NCBI GenBank assembly: GCA_963576565.1
Contig: OY755038.1
Span: 142,762,558 to 142,826,557 of the forward strand
From: Aspidapion aeneum
Lineage: Eukaryota > Arthropoda > Insecta > Coleoptera > Brentidae
Reading direction: 5' to 3'
Length of the DNA: 64,000 bases
The notes beneath the pieces are model-generated. The model was given only the letters and a program-made list of their open reading frames with translations. It had not been told where the DNA came from and searched no databases. Below are positions 1 through 11,419 of the stretch, piece by piece. Position numbers and translations under genes: made by a program. The number at the start of each line of letters is the position of its first letter. Position 1 is the first letter of the stretch.

Positions 1-700
1 TTCGCCAGATTTTTTGAAATGTAAAGAATTGCCCCCTAGGTGTGAAAAAATCGACTTTTTTGGAAAACGCACATTTTCCGCAATTTTTTTTTTGTTGATA
101 TTTGACACTAGTATTTATATTATTTTTTGATGATATACATATGCCTTCGCTGGCCTTTTTCAGATCACCATTGAAACAGATTTTTTTTTGTTCTTAAAAA
201 CAAATTTTTTTATTTTACTTATTAAACTATATAGAGTACTGTAAGTATATTTATCCTTCCTAGTAAAATTTTCTACATACCTTTAAGTATTTAAAAAATG
301 TCCCTTTACTTGATTCACAATTAACAAGATAGCACAGCGCAGCTACAAACCTAATGAAATGTCTTGCCCATTTAAAGGAACAAAAAAAGTTTGTGATAAG
401 AAGCATCATATCAGGACAAAAAAAAAACACGAAAATTAAAAAAAGTACTGATAACTGTTCGCCCATTTATGGGCTTTAATTCCACATACCAAAAGTTTTT
501 ATACGCTGTCCTGTAAAATGGGGTTTTTTGGCCACGAAAATGGGGTCCAGAAACTAATGTACGCTGAGAAGCCTCTTATAAATAAGCCTTTATAATTTTG
601 GTTTTTCGGACCATTATATAGCTTCGTTCCAACTCACCATTTGATAAAAATGGCCCGAAAACTTCTATTTGCGTTTCAACTGCACGTTGCATTAAAAGTT
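1..700. other. AT-rich stretch, nothing recognised
   Basis: Long T and A runs with no coding region, RNA gene or repeat boundary that I can support. Short open frames here and up to about 1200 come from homopolymers and TCGAAA-rich DNA and resemble no protein family. Confidence 0.5.
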
Positions 701-714
701 TGTGTAAGTGCTGA

Positions 715-1500
715 TGATCCATAAAAACATCGAAAAAAGTTTTGTCGAAACGTAAAATGGTCGAAAAAAATTTTTTGGACCGTAATTAAGTCGAAAATAA
801 CAAACAATCGAAAGTAAAATAGACTAAAATAATTTAGAAGAAACGTAGATTTGACGATCCGTAAAATTATTGAAGATATATAGTTAAAACGTAAAAGCAT
901 CGAAACAGAGTTCATTCGAAAACGAAAAAATAATTGAACCTTAAAAAAGTCAAATCGCAAAAAGGCCAAACCGTACAAAAATAAAAGAGCAGAAAGCAAC
1001 TCAAGGAAGATGTATTGTTATCGATCCGTAAAGATGTCGAAAATAATTTAAACGAATAGTAGTTTTCTCGATCCGTTAAAATGTCGAAAATTAAAGGCTC
1101 GATAGGCAATGGAGAAAAGACGCAAAATCGTCGAAACGTAGTTTTGTCGAAATGCAAAAAGATCGAACCGTAGAAAAGTCGAAAATGACGGTGCGATGTT
1201 GTCAAATTTAGCAAAATTTCTTGGTTAAATTCGTGGAACTGGCGCTGTCCGGTTAGGTTTTGACAGGTTCTTAAGTTAGGCGAGTATGATGTAACACTAC
1301 ATTTGGTAACATAGGTAGTTTTTTGCAGCTGAGTTATATAATCGATGAGTTTTCGATTCGAGTTTTTTTACAGTTTGACCTGTTTTAACATAATTACGTT
1401 TCGATGAATTTTGCGTCTCTTCTTCATTGCGTATCGTGCGTTTAATTTTCGACCATATTATTTTCGACATTTTTACGGATTGACAAAAAGTATGTTTGCC
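715..1500. repeat. GTCGAAA-rich foldback repeat
   Basis: The DNA is a degenerate short-period array of motifs such as GTCGAAA, CGTAAAA and GATCCGTAAA. The segment around 1028-1146 (with GACGCAAAATCGTCGAAACG) reappears in reverse complement at about 1393-1500 (CGTTTCGATGAATTTTGCGTC), giving a hairpin with a loop of about 250 bases. A reverse-oriented relative lies at 46268-46500 and a related TTTCGAC array at 23560-23690. No ORF is credible. It is probably a foldback or satellite-derived element. Confidence 0.6.
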
Positions 1501-1749
1501 TTAAATTGCTGTTACTACGTTTTGTTTAAATTGTATTCTACTTTCTACTCTTTGTGTGCGCGCGCATTAGGATTTTTCGTACTTGTCGTACTGGCCGAGA
1601 AAAGCTTGCTATTCTCGGGTACTGTTTTACAACTATTCCGTTGGCCAGCTCCTAATATATTCAAAAATAAAGAGCTCAACATCTCATATTGTTTGTCATT
1701 TTTAAAATTCTAATCTGAAACCTGCGTTTCATTCGCTCTTGAGAAAAAT

Positions 1750-1915
1750 GTTTAACCCAATAGTCTGGAGCCTAAGCCACTTTTGCCTGCATTTTTGCTT
1801 ACCGTAATGAAACTTGGCACGGTTTTAGTACAACACTATAGTATTATTTCACGAAGTGGTGCTCATCCCGAACCCAGTGTAGAGCAAAGATACAGGGTGT
1901 TTTATTTTTAATTGC
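1750..1915 (+). repeat. Left arm of an outer inverted repeat
   Basis: This segment (TGCATTTTTGCTTACCGTAA, then CTTGGCAC, then GAACCCAGTGTAGAGCAAAG) matches the reverse complement of about 5680-5850 at diverged but continuous similarity. The two arms enclose 3.8 kb containing the LINE tail fragment at 1996-2061 and the palindrome at 3638-5321, so they are probably the arms of an older, larger foldback element. Confidence 0.55.
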
Positions 1916-1995
1916 ATCTATCTCATTAAAATTCTTTATAAAATTCAAATGTAAACCTAGAGCAATGAAACTTGGCATCGATTATAAGGACATAT

Positions 1996-2061
1996 GGCAA
2001 AAAGGGCCTACTGTGGCCTACTTGTCAGACCTGCGGGTCAACCCCCCACTAATACTACTAC
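1996..2061 (+). mobile_element. 3' end of a non-LTR retrotransposon (5' truncated, 66 bp)
   Basis: The sequence is flanked by an 11-bp direct repeat TAAGGACATAT (1985-1995 and 2062-2072), as expected for a target-site duplication. It ends in a short AATACTACTACT repeat tail. The body matches the reverse complement of the 3' end of the longer fragment at 35243-35671, including CGGGTCAACCCCCCACTAAT. It is therefore a severely 5'-truncated LINE insertion of the same family. No coding capacity remains. Confidence 0.75.
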
Positions 2062-2072
2062 TAAGGACATAT

Positions 2073-3637
2073 ACACTTTTATTTTAAGTGATAAAGAGGT
2101 TTTATTGCTTTATTTTCTTTCAAAAAATAATTAATTTTTCTTTGAGAAATTTATGGTGTGGGTATTAAGTAGAAGAAAAAATCCAGGAGCTTAGTTATGC
2201 AAGATAAGGTGTTAAAATTTAATGCGGACATAAGCACGGACTGGACGGGTGTGACATATACAGGGTCGGAGTACAGGGGGGTTTTATTTAATACTTCTAA
2301 ATTAAAAAAATATAAAAAAATGGAAAAGTATGTGGATTTCTTAGACGTAAGAATATTTTTAAAAAATATATACGAAGTATAAGATACTTAGATTTTATTT
2401 ATATTTTACGAAAAGAAAATAAATATTAATGTGAACTGTTAAATATGCAGGCTGTTTTTAAAAATAGGTAAAATTTTTATGATCATTAAGTAGTTTTTTT
2501 TATGACGACTTTACAAATCACTATGGAAAACCCAAAGTCAGCACTTTACAACAATACTAGTACAGCTTTTATTTCTTTAAATAAAAATTTTTATACAGTG
2601 TTAAAAAGTAACTAGACAATAAAGTATTTTCGTAATTTTTTATTATAGTGCTGAAAATTCTAATAACTCTAGATATCTCAAATAAGCATCTCATGCAATC
2701 ACTATATTCTCGTTTATAAACCATTTATCGGACTCTATTTTTGTGATAAATGCCACATCCTTACCATTTCCTGAACGTATATACTGGGCCACAACAACTT
2801 TGCTGTCATTTTTACTGTTTTTCTACATTATTTATTGTAGCTACTGCGTTAATAAGACTTTTGCAACGAAACTGGACACAGTTTCCCATTACAGGCTATG
2901 ACAAAAAAATGTAAGTTAGTGTAATTTTGTAATATGCTGAAAGATACAAGGTGATATTGAAAAAATCATGTAAAATACAGTAGTCTCAAACTTTTTGTTA
3001 TATCGGTTATGCAGTTTAAGATGTAATTTTAAGAAAATACATGGTGTTTCTTTTGTCAATATAATTTTTTTTAAATACGTAAAACGTTATTCCCAGCACT
3101 TATAAAATTAGAAAATATACAGTAGAGTTAAACTATTAATCACCTATGTAGCTGTTAGTTAGAGACTTTAAAACATACAGGGTATTAAAATATAATATTT
3201 TGAACTTTGTTATTATGAAAACTACAAGGTCGGTTAATTAGGCAAAATGTTAATATTTTTCCGCTAACTAAATTGGTGGAACAACAACAAAATTAAACGA
3301 CGCGTAGGTGAGTTATAGTAAAAAAATAATTTTTAAAAGATACACATAGTATCCAGGACCAGCAATCCAAAAAAAAATTATATGTAAATAAAAGCTGTCA
3401 TGACTTTTTCTTCCTAAGTAAAAAGTTATTAATAAAATACAGTAATTTTAATTTTATAAAAAATATTTTTTATATAATGTGTATTATCCTTATTTCTCAA
3501 ATATCTATTTAAGTTTTCACTTCTGACAACCAATCTCAAATTGAATGCAATTATGTAATTTTATTAAAAGTGTATGCTTTGGTACATAAGAATTGGCAGA
3601 TTATGTTAAAAATTAAAAATTCTAGAAAGGATCCTGC
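2073..3637. other. AT-rich stretch, nothing recognised
   Basis: No recognisable protein, RNA gene or clear repeat boundary. A 61-codon open frame at 2197-2382 starts with ATG and is rich in K, V and D, but it matches no family I know and has no visible gene context. I do not call it. Confidence 0.45.
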
Positions 3638-5321
3638 ACACTTGTAATGGGTTTCTAGTGCACGGCTAATATCGATAAAATTTTAGTATGTTGTTTGTCT
3701 CACCTTACTGACCAATAATGGTTATGAGCCCAATTCCATCCTATGACCAGTTTCGGAGATACAAGGGCAATTTAAAAGATATTGCACTAAAACGGTAAAA
3801 AAGTTTTTTTTGTACGTATCTCATAAGCGTCTACGTTTTAACATGTTTTTAGCAAAAATTGTTATTTTCCTGTACGGGGGATATCCAAAAAGTCTGCAAA
3901 CCTGTAATGAGTTTCTAGTGCACGGCTAATATCGATAAAATTTTAATATGTTGTTCGTCTCACTACTGATCAATAGTTGTAATGAACGCAATTCCATCCT
4001 ATGACTAGTTTCGGAGACACGGAGGCAATTCAAACGATATTGCACCAAAACGGTAAAAATGATGTGGCTTGATTTTTAAAAGCTCTATTTGTACTAGTCA
4101 CAAAAGTATCTCTTATGTACATATATTAGCATGTTTTTAGCAAAAAATATTGATTTTCTATATGGGGGTATCCAAAAAGTTAATTAAAATACGTTGGTAA
4201 AATAATCGAAAAGGTTCTAGTCAACCTTTTCGATTAGACCAAAATAAATGTCTTCTTACCTTTAAAACCAAACTTTAATGAAACTTTTTTACGAGGTACA
4301 CATAAAAAGTAGTGCAGTTATAAATTGTAACCAAACAACTTTCTTAAAACAAAATTCTATCAAGCAATATTTAAAAATAACAATTAAAGTTTCTTAATAC
4401 TCTAAATAGTAGATCAAAAATAACAAAGTCGTTATTTGGATCAGACTTTTTATTCTTCTTTCGCATTTCTGTACCAATAGTCAATCAATTATTTCGGGTA
4501 AATCTTCGACAGTATTTCGATGACCTGCATCCAGGACTTGCCCTAAATTATTGGTAGATGGGTAACTGATATGTTCCCCATGGCGAGCATATCCCATTAT
4601 TTTGTTTAAGGAAAGTTTTGGTTATAATTTATAACTGCACTACTTTTTATGTATACCTCGTAAAAAAAGTTTCATCAAAATTTGGGCTTTGAGGTAAAAA
4701 TACATTTATTTTGTTCTATATAGTCAATCTTTTCGATTATTTTACGTACGTATTTTAATTTACTTTTTGATATCTCCGTATAGAAAATCTATATTTTTTA
4801 CTAAAAACATGCTAATTTATGTACATAAGAGATATTTTTGTGATTGGTACAAAAAAACCTTTTAAAAATCAAACCACAGCATTTTTACCGTTTTAGTGCA
4901 ATATCGTTTGGATTGCCCCCGTATCTCCGGTACTAGTCATAGGATGAAATTGGACCCATGACAATTATTGATCATTAAGGTGAGACGAACAACATATTAA
5001 AATTTTATCGATATTAGCCGTGCACTAGAAACTCATTACAGGTTTGCAGACTTTTTGGATATCACCCGTATAGAACAAAACAATTCTTGCTAAAAACATG
5101 CTAAAATGTAAGAAGCTCAATCGTACAAAAAAATCTTTTAAAAATCAAACCACAATATTTTTACCGTTTTAGTGCAATATCTTTTGAATTGCCCCCGTAT
5201 CTCCGAAACTAGTCATAGGATGGAATCGGGCTAATGACACCTATTGATCAGTAAGGTGAGACGAACAACATACTAAAATTTTATCGATATTAGCCGTGCA
5301 CTAGAAACCCATTACAAGTGT
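3638..5321. mobile_element. Double-unit palindromic foldback element
   Basis: Nearly the whole 1.68 kb folds back on itself. The left half has two direct units of about 260 bp (starting near 3638 and 3896), each with TTTCTAGTGCACGGCTAAT, a CATCCTATGAC box and a TTGCACTAAAACGGTAAAAA box. The right half carries the same units inverted (near 4790 and 5051-5321). The arms continue inward through AACTGCACTACTTTTTATG near 4630 and its mirror near 4310. The termini are ACACTTGTAATGGG and CCCATTACAAGTGT. There is no ORF. It is a non-autonomous foldback element; the superfamily is unknown. Confidence 0.75.
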
Positions 5322-5679
5322 CCACTTTTACTTTTACTACACTAAGTTATCAAATTTTATTAAGTTAGGCTTGGTCAGGTATTTTAAATAATCCCCGGCA
5401 GATTAAGTTTTTGACATATCATGTGAACAGTTTGACGTATTGACTCAATTGATATTTATTTTGGTTTAGAATACTAAATTACCTAGAAATCGATACCTCA
5501 CACGACCAGTTTAGACGAAATAAGATTTTTACAATTTATCCCCTTTGCTCCCTCTCCCCCTCAAAAAAAACCTTTAATTTTAATAGATTTTTTGAATTTA
5601 TAAGCTACATACCTATAAAGTTAAAGAAACAAAAATTGTACGCGAAACTAGTTTTATATTTAATTTATCAATTTTTCCT

Positions 5680-5850
5680 GTCTCACCTCAATTGTATCTT
5701 GGCCCTGCACTGGGTTCCATCGGAGCACTACTTCTAAAATGGCATCTCTAGGTGTCTGGTAACCTTGTGCCAAATTTCGTCACGGTACGCGAAAATGCAG
5801 ACAAGCCCCTAAATTTCCGTCTTAGACCCCGAACTACAAAAGTTAGAACA
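5680..5850 (-). repeat. Right arm of an outer inverted repeat
   Basis: Reverse-complement partner of 1750-1915; shared stretches include the GAACCCAGTG box, CGTACCG and TTGGCAC. See the left arm entry for the inferred larger foldback element. Confidence 0.55.
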
Positions 5851-6429
5851 CTTGTATACTTTACCCTTATATTTTGAGTAAATTCAAAAATCTATCCATT
5901 AGTTTCTGAGATAATTGCCTTCAAACTTTCAAATTTAACATGAACTGATAAAATAAAAATTTCAAACAAGGTATCACTAGACTGACTTTCTCTATTTAAA
6001 ATAAAGGCGTAAAGTATACCCCTCGAAGATAGTGCGTGTTACAAAAATTTCAAGATAGCCAAAAAGTATCCCCTTCGCAAACAAAATCGACGTGTCCGAG
6101 CGTTTCTTCAAATTTGTACGAAAAATACCCAAAGACACCTCTGTTACCTTTTAGTTGGGACACCCTATAAAACGCATGGGTCAAAACTTAATATTTCTAA
6201 GGGGTGTCCCAGTCTTTCGATAAGGCGAATATTTGGCAGGATGCATTAGTGGATTTTAGGTCATATTTGACCTCGGACACCCCTAGGGTCATATAATCTG
6301 CCATGGGTGTCATTTTTGTCGTACAAAATTTAATTTATGCAATATTGTTATCCTGGATCCATAAAGATTTCCGTCCTATGGTACATCCAATCCTAATAGG
6401 CTAGTGAAATTACCATATTTTAAGGCAAG
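5851..6429. other. Unassigned stretch with a lone satellite-like monomer
   Basis: There is no gene. Around 6190-6300 the sequence GGGGTGTCCCAGTCTTTCG, AAGGCGAATATTTGGCAG and a GGGTCATATAATC tail parallel the GTGCCAGTC, TTTGGCAG and GGTCCATATGA boxes of the 142-bp satellite at 9230-10720, so one diverged monomer may sit here. Confidence 0.4.
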
Positions 6430-7350
6430 AAAAAAGAAAATTATTAACAGGACTTAAAGCATTGGAAATTGTAGAGCGGCGAAAAACGAAGTTAAAAAAA
6501 ATAAATGCGTGAGTAGGGGCGTTGCGGGTTAGGTTTGGAGGGGTGTAAAAAGAGGCGGGGAATCGTATTATTGCAATTTTCGGCAAAAGTTGTCGGAGAA
6601 AAAAGTGTCATTTGATATAAAAATTTCTAAAAAATTTGTAGATGTCATTTTTTACACTACCTCAAAATGTTCGGGAAAAATAAAAAAAAACGTAAATTTT
6701 TTATTTTTCTTAGCCATAATAATAGCCATTTTTTAAAAACTATTTCAAAACTTATAAAATAACTACAATAACTTAACTATAAAATATTGTGACAATTTTT
6801 TTAATGTTTTTTCCCTTTTCGGACATGTTTTTAAATTACAACAATTATTTTTTTTATGTCGCCAAAAACTATATCTTAATGTCAAAAAGTGAGTACAAGC
6901 AGAACTGGATACAATAATTTTCTGAAGATGAAATTTCAATAAAAAAAAAATGTTTTTGATCTTACTTTTTTTGTTTGTAAAATATTGTAAACATTAAGCA
7001 CCCAAAGATCTCTACTCTTACGAAGTTTTGTTAAGCTGACATTATTTTTGCAAAAATAAAAAATAAAAAACAAAAAAAAAACGAATTTTTTCATATTTCT
7101 ACATTTTGAGGTTATGTTAAAAATGACATTAAAAAAATATTTAGATACTTTTATGACCTATGACTTTTATGTATGTCACTGGTTTCTCCAACGTCAACTT
7201 TCGCCGGATATCACAATAATACGATTCCTTGCCCCTTTTTACCCCCAAAAACCTAACCCGAAACGCACCTGCTCACACATTTATTTTTTTTAACTTCGTT
7301 TTTCGCCGCTCTAAAATTTTCAATGCTTTAGCTAATAATTTTTTTTTCTC
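6430..7350. mobile_element. Hairpin (MITE-like) element with about 250-bp arms
   Basis: The left arm carries AGCATTGGAAATT, GAGCGGCGAAAAACGAAG, then GCGGGTTAGGTTTGG, AATCGTATTATTG and TACACTACCTCAAAATG. The right arm repeats these in reverse order and complement (CATTTTGAGGTTATG, CAATAATACGATTCCTTGCC, CTAACCCG, CTTCGTTTTTCGCCGCTC, TTTCAATGCTTTAG) and ends near 7350. The centre is A/T-rich and noncoding. Exact ends and target duplication are not resolved. Confidence 0.65.
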
Positions 7351-7570
7351 TTAAAGTGCAATTTGACTGGTCGATAAGCAGAGAACTAAAATAAAACAAA
7401 AAGGAAAAAAGTCCTACTATAATCTTAATTGGCTGCAGAGCGATTATTATAAGTCTAAATTCGTAAGTAAGTGCATAATTTGGAAATTTCGTGCTTGTCG
7501 GGCCATATGAAACAGAAAAATGAGAAACCTTCTTTGTATTTAATTATGTAAATAGCTAACCCTTTTACCT

Positions 7571-9220
7571 AGTGCAATATATGAGGACCGCAGTTTGACA
7601 ATGGATTCTAGCTAACAAAAGGTCACAGATTAACGATCTGGATATTGCCAAGCCAGGTTTTGGTCCAATTTTTTTTATCCCCCCTGCTCTTATAGCCGTG
7701 TTCGAATTTCTGAAAATTTAACTAACTTGACACATTGAAGCTACAATAACAGAGAAATTAATCAAAAATGTGTAAAATCCAACCTAAATAAAAATTTTTG
7801 TTAGTTTCTTAAATCTTAGCTGCAAAAACCCCCAAAATCCCTCCTGTCACCCAAAACCTAAGATTTTGAGGTTTTCTTAAAATTTTCTCAAAAACTAAGC
7901 TTTTTAGAAAAAAATGTGTAATTAGCTTTATTATAGACAACAAAATTTTCTTTTCAGTGGTGTATTAGTCAATGAGGTACGACCAATGACAAACTCTTCA
8001 GCGGCGTCCGTTTATTGAGGTGATGTAAAAAAATGAAAAAAAGAAACATGTTTATTATATGATTTACCCGATTTTCTTGAAAACTAAGCTCTCTATCAAA
8101 AATTAGGTTCTACAGTCAATTGTAGACAATGAAGTTTTCTTTGAAACGGTTTATAAGAAGGTAAGATTACTTTTATTTAAAACAATTTAGGGTCGTCCGT
8201 AAATTACATCAATTTTAAAAAATCACTAAACTTATCGATTATTAATCTTACTTCGTGATACAGCAGCTAAAACAAAATTTCATTGTCTACAATCGACTAA
8301 GGAACATGATTTTTGATAGAAGGCTTGGTTTTTAAGATAATCGGGTAAAACATGTGACAAACAGGTGGTTTTTTAATTTTTTTAAAATTTTCTCAATAAA
8401 CGGACGCCGCTGGAAAGTTTGGTATTAGTCTGACCGCAGTAGCTTGAACTTTATTAAAAAGACAATTTTATTTTCTACAATAAAGTGTTAAATATTTTTT
8501 CCTAAAAGGCTTAGTTTTTGAGAAAATTGGATAAAACTAGTAAAAAAATTGGTAAGTTTAGTGATTTTTCAAAATTGAGGTAATTTACGGAGGCCCCTTA
8601 ATTGTTATAAACAAAACTAATCCTGTCCTATTATACACCATTTAAAAGGAAATTTTATTGTCTACAACCGACTTTAGGACACAATTTTTAATGGAGAGCT
8701 TGGTTTTCAAGAAAATCAGGGAAAATAGGTAATATGCATGTTTCTTTTTTTAATTTTTTTGCATTACCTCAATAAACGGACGCCGCTGGAGAGTTTGTCT
8801 TTGGTCTTACCCCACTGACTTGTATATCGTTGAAAAGGAAATTTTATTGTCTACAATAAAGGTAATGACATATTTTTTACTAAGATGCTTAGCTTTTAAG
8901 AAAATTTGAAGAAAACATAAACATTTTAGGTTTTGGGGAGTCTGGGGGGTTTTTGGGGGTTTTTTCAGCTAAAATTTAAAAAAATAATATAATTTTATTT
9001 TTGGGTTAGGTCCTACACATTTTTTGTTCATGTATCTGTCCTTGTGGCTTTAGAGCATCACCATAGTTAAATTTTCAGAAATTCGAACACGACTATAAGA
9101 GGAGGGTGAATAAAAAAAAATTGGACCAAAACCTAGCTTGGCACCACCCAGATCGTTAATCTGTGACCTATTCTCAGCTAGAATCCACTGTCAAAGTGCG
9201 GTCCTCATATTTTGCATACT
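7571..9220. mobile_element. 1.65-kb foldback element with alternating inverted sub-repeats
   Basis: The outer arms match over at least 400 bases: the left begins AGTGCAATATATGAGGACCG, then CAGATTAACGATCTGG, then TTGGTCCAATTTTTTTT. The right carries the mirror boxes AACGATCTGGGTGG (reversed), CCAAAACCTAGCTTGG and CGGTCCTCATATTTTGCATA. Between the arms, units of about 300 bases containing TTGTCTACAAT, GGACGCCGCTGGA or AGCGGCGTCCG, and AAAACTAAGCT alternate in orientation, so the element can form several nested hairpins. No protein is encoded. Confidence 0.7.
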
Positions 9221-9229
9221 CAACTACCT

Positions 9230-10720
9230 ACAGCGCCTGCACTAACCTTAAAAATATGTATAAGAGGTGTGCCAGTCGTTCGGTCAGGCCAGTGTTTGGA
9301 ACCATAGTCAATTTATTATTTGAGGGGTCCTGGCATATGGACCCCTAATTAAAACCCGTCTTTGTATTTAGTGATGTAGATGAGTTTCGGCCTCAAATAT
9401 TACTGCATGAGGTGTGCCAGTCCTTTGGTCAAGCAGATGTTAGGCTGCAAAGTGAATTTATTATTTATATATCCATATGACATATAAAAATTAAAAATCA
9501 TGTTGGTACTTGGTGGTGTAGGTTAGGTTTATCGTTAAATATAATTATAAGAAGTGTGCCAGTCCTTCAATCAGGCTGATGTTGGGCAGTATAGTCAATT
9601 TAGTATTTGAGGATCCATATGACACAAAGTAATTAAAAACCTTCTTCCTTTTTAATGATGTAGATAACTTTGAGCTTCAAAGATACTTATAGGACGTGTG
9701 CCAGTCGTTCTGTCAGGCGAATTTTTGGCACCATAGTCATTTTGTTATTTAAGGGTCCATATAACAAACAATAATAAAAAAATTTCTTGATATTTAGTGA
9801 TTTAGATAAGTTCAGCTTCAATTATAAATATAGGAGGTGTGCCAGTCCTTCAATCAGGCTGATGTTTGGAAGCATAGTCAACTTAGTATTTGACGGTCCA
9901 TATGACACACAGTAGTAGTAGATGACTTTGAGTCTCAAGTATAATTATAGGACGTGTGCCAGTCGTTCTGTCAGGCAAATTTTTGGCACTATAGTCATTT
10001 TATTATTTGAGGGTCCATATGACAAACAATAATAAAAAACTATCTTGATATTTAGTGATATAGATAAGTTTAGCCTCAATTAAAAATATAGAAGGTGTGC
10101 CAGTCCTTTGGTGAGGCAGATGTTTGGCAGCATATCCAATTTATTTTTTGATGATCCATATGACACACAATAATTAAAAATCATCTTGCTATTTTGGCGT
10201 GTAGATGAGTTTCAGCCTCAAATATATTTATAGGAATTGAGCCTGTTCTTAGATCAGGCGGATGTTTGGCAGTATAGACAATTTAGTTTTTTAAGGTCCA
10301 TATGATACACAATTTTTAAAGAGATTCTTGGTACTACATGATGTGGCTTGAAAGTTAAATATTTTAAAACTTTTATAGGTGTGCCCAGCTTATAGTAAAT
10401 GTAGGTCGGGCAGCATAGTTATTTTAAACTTACGGGACCTATATGACAGCTATTTTACATTAAAAAACTCTTTTCAACTTACGTAGGTTGATCTTAAAAA
10501 CCTTTATAGTATAGATGGTGTGTCTTGTCAGCAGCCAGGCAGCAACAAGGCATCATAAGACACATATATAAGGGGGGCGCAAATAGCACATGTGCCAACA
10601 AAAAATATTAATAATATAATGTTTTTAGATTATGTAGGTTTAACCAGGGGCGAAATTTTATTTAAGTGCGTGTGCCTGTCCTCCAACTGGAGTGAGATGT
10701 GGCAACATCATCATATTTTT
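9230..10720 (+). repeat. 142-bp satellite array, about 11 units
   Basis: Each unit carries GGTGTGCCAGTC, a TCAGGC box, TTTGGCAGCATAGTCAATTT, GGTCCATATGACACA and a GTGATGTAGATGAGTTT segment. The GCCAGTC box recurs near 9271, 9416, 9558, 9700, 9841, 9958, 10099, 10241, 10383, 10521 and 10673. Spacing is therefore about 142 bases with one short (117) unit. Units diverge progressively to the right, which suggests an old array whose recent unequal exchange occurred on the left side. Confidence 0.85.
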
Positions 10721-10899
10721 ATAAATGGGTTTATATATACTGTTACTATAAGATGTTAACGCACCTGTAAATCTATTCATACAATTTGCTTAATTAGCGA
10801 CTTCAGCCCACGTCTCGTTATTAACTAAAGTAGGCACATATATTTGAAGGATAATATGACACTATTTGACGGTGAATTATTTTGGTATGGATAACGTAG

Positions 10900-11345
10900 A
10901 GTTCTGTGTCACCGGCTCTTGTAGTATCTGGCCCTTATATCGTCGGTTCTATTCGGTTGCGTGTGGATACCTGAATGCCTTTGATAAAACGCGTTTATCG
11001 AGTGCTTTTAAAATGTTTTAATAGAACCATAGAATTGTCTGATTATTACAGCGTCGTATGAAGATATTAGGGACCTTTTGCATGTCCAATTTTTCTCTAG
11101 CCTAGAAAAACATTTCCAATCTAGTAAGAACCTTTCATTTTGGCTTTAATATTATCTCAGTTCTTTTTACCGAATATCATTTTTGCGTACTTGGCTTTTT
11201 TTACATGTAATGTTTTTATTACGATTTTAAACATATTTTAAAGGATTTGAAGAATATTTAAGTTTTAAACTAGTAAAACATGCGGAATATTGTTCAAAAC
11301 ATTTTTGTTTCGTAAGTTAATAAACTTTTTCAATGCCTTATTAAA
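10900..11345 (+). repeat. Left part of a dispersed foldback-type repeat
   Basis: The boxes TGGCCCTTATATCGTCGGTTC, ACGCGTTTATCG and AGCATTGTCTGAT-like sequence recur at 24970-25140. The following part (AGTAAGAACCTTTCATTTTG, CGTACTTGGCTTTTTTTAC) recurs inverted at 20380-20540 and in both orientations at 41505-41870. The copy is cut at about 11350 by the TIR element 11353-18015 and continues at about 18016. Confidence 0.65.
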
Positions 11346-11419
11346 ACTTTTACACCAGTATTTACTAAGATGGTTTAGGGTTTAAGTTTAAAGTTTAGGT
11401 TTAGGTTTAACTTTTAGTT

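Noticed and set aside
676..1713. Overlapping 100-codon frames on both strands
   Set aside because: Phe/Leu-rich products of the GTCGAAA repeat; both strands open because the repeat lacks stops in several frames.
9230..10720. CRISPR-like repeat array
   Set aside because: The whole 142-base unit is repeated without unique spacers, and the context is eukaryotic.
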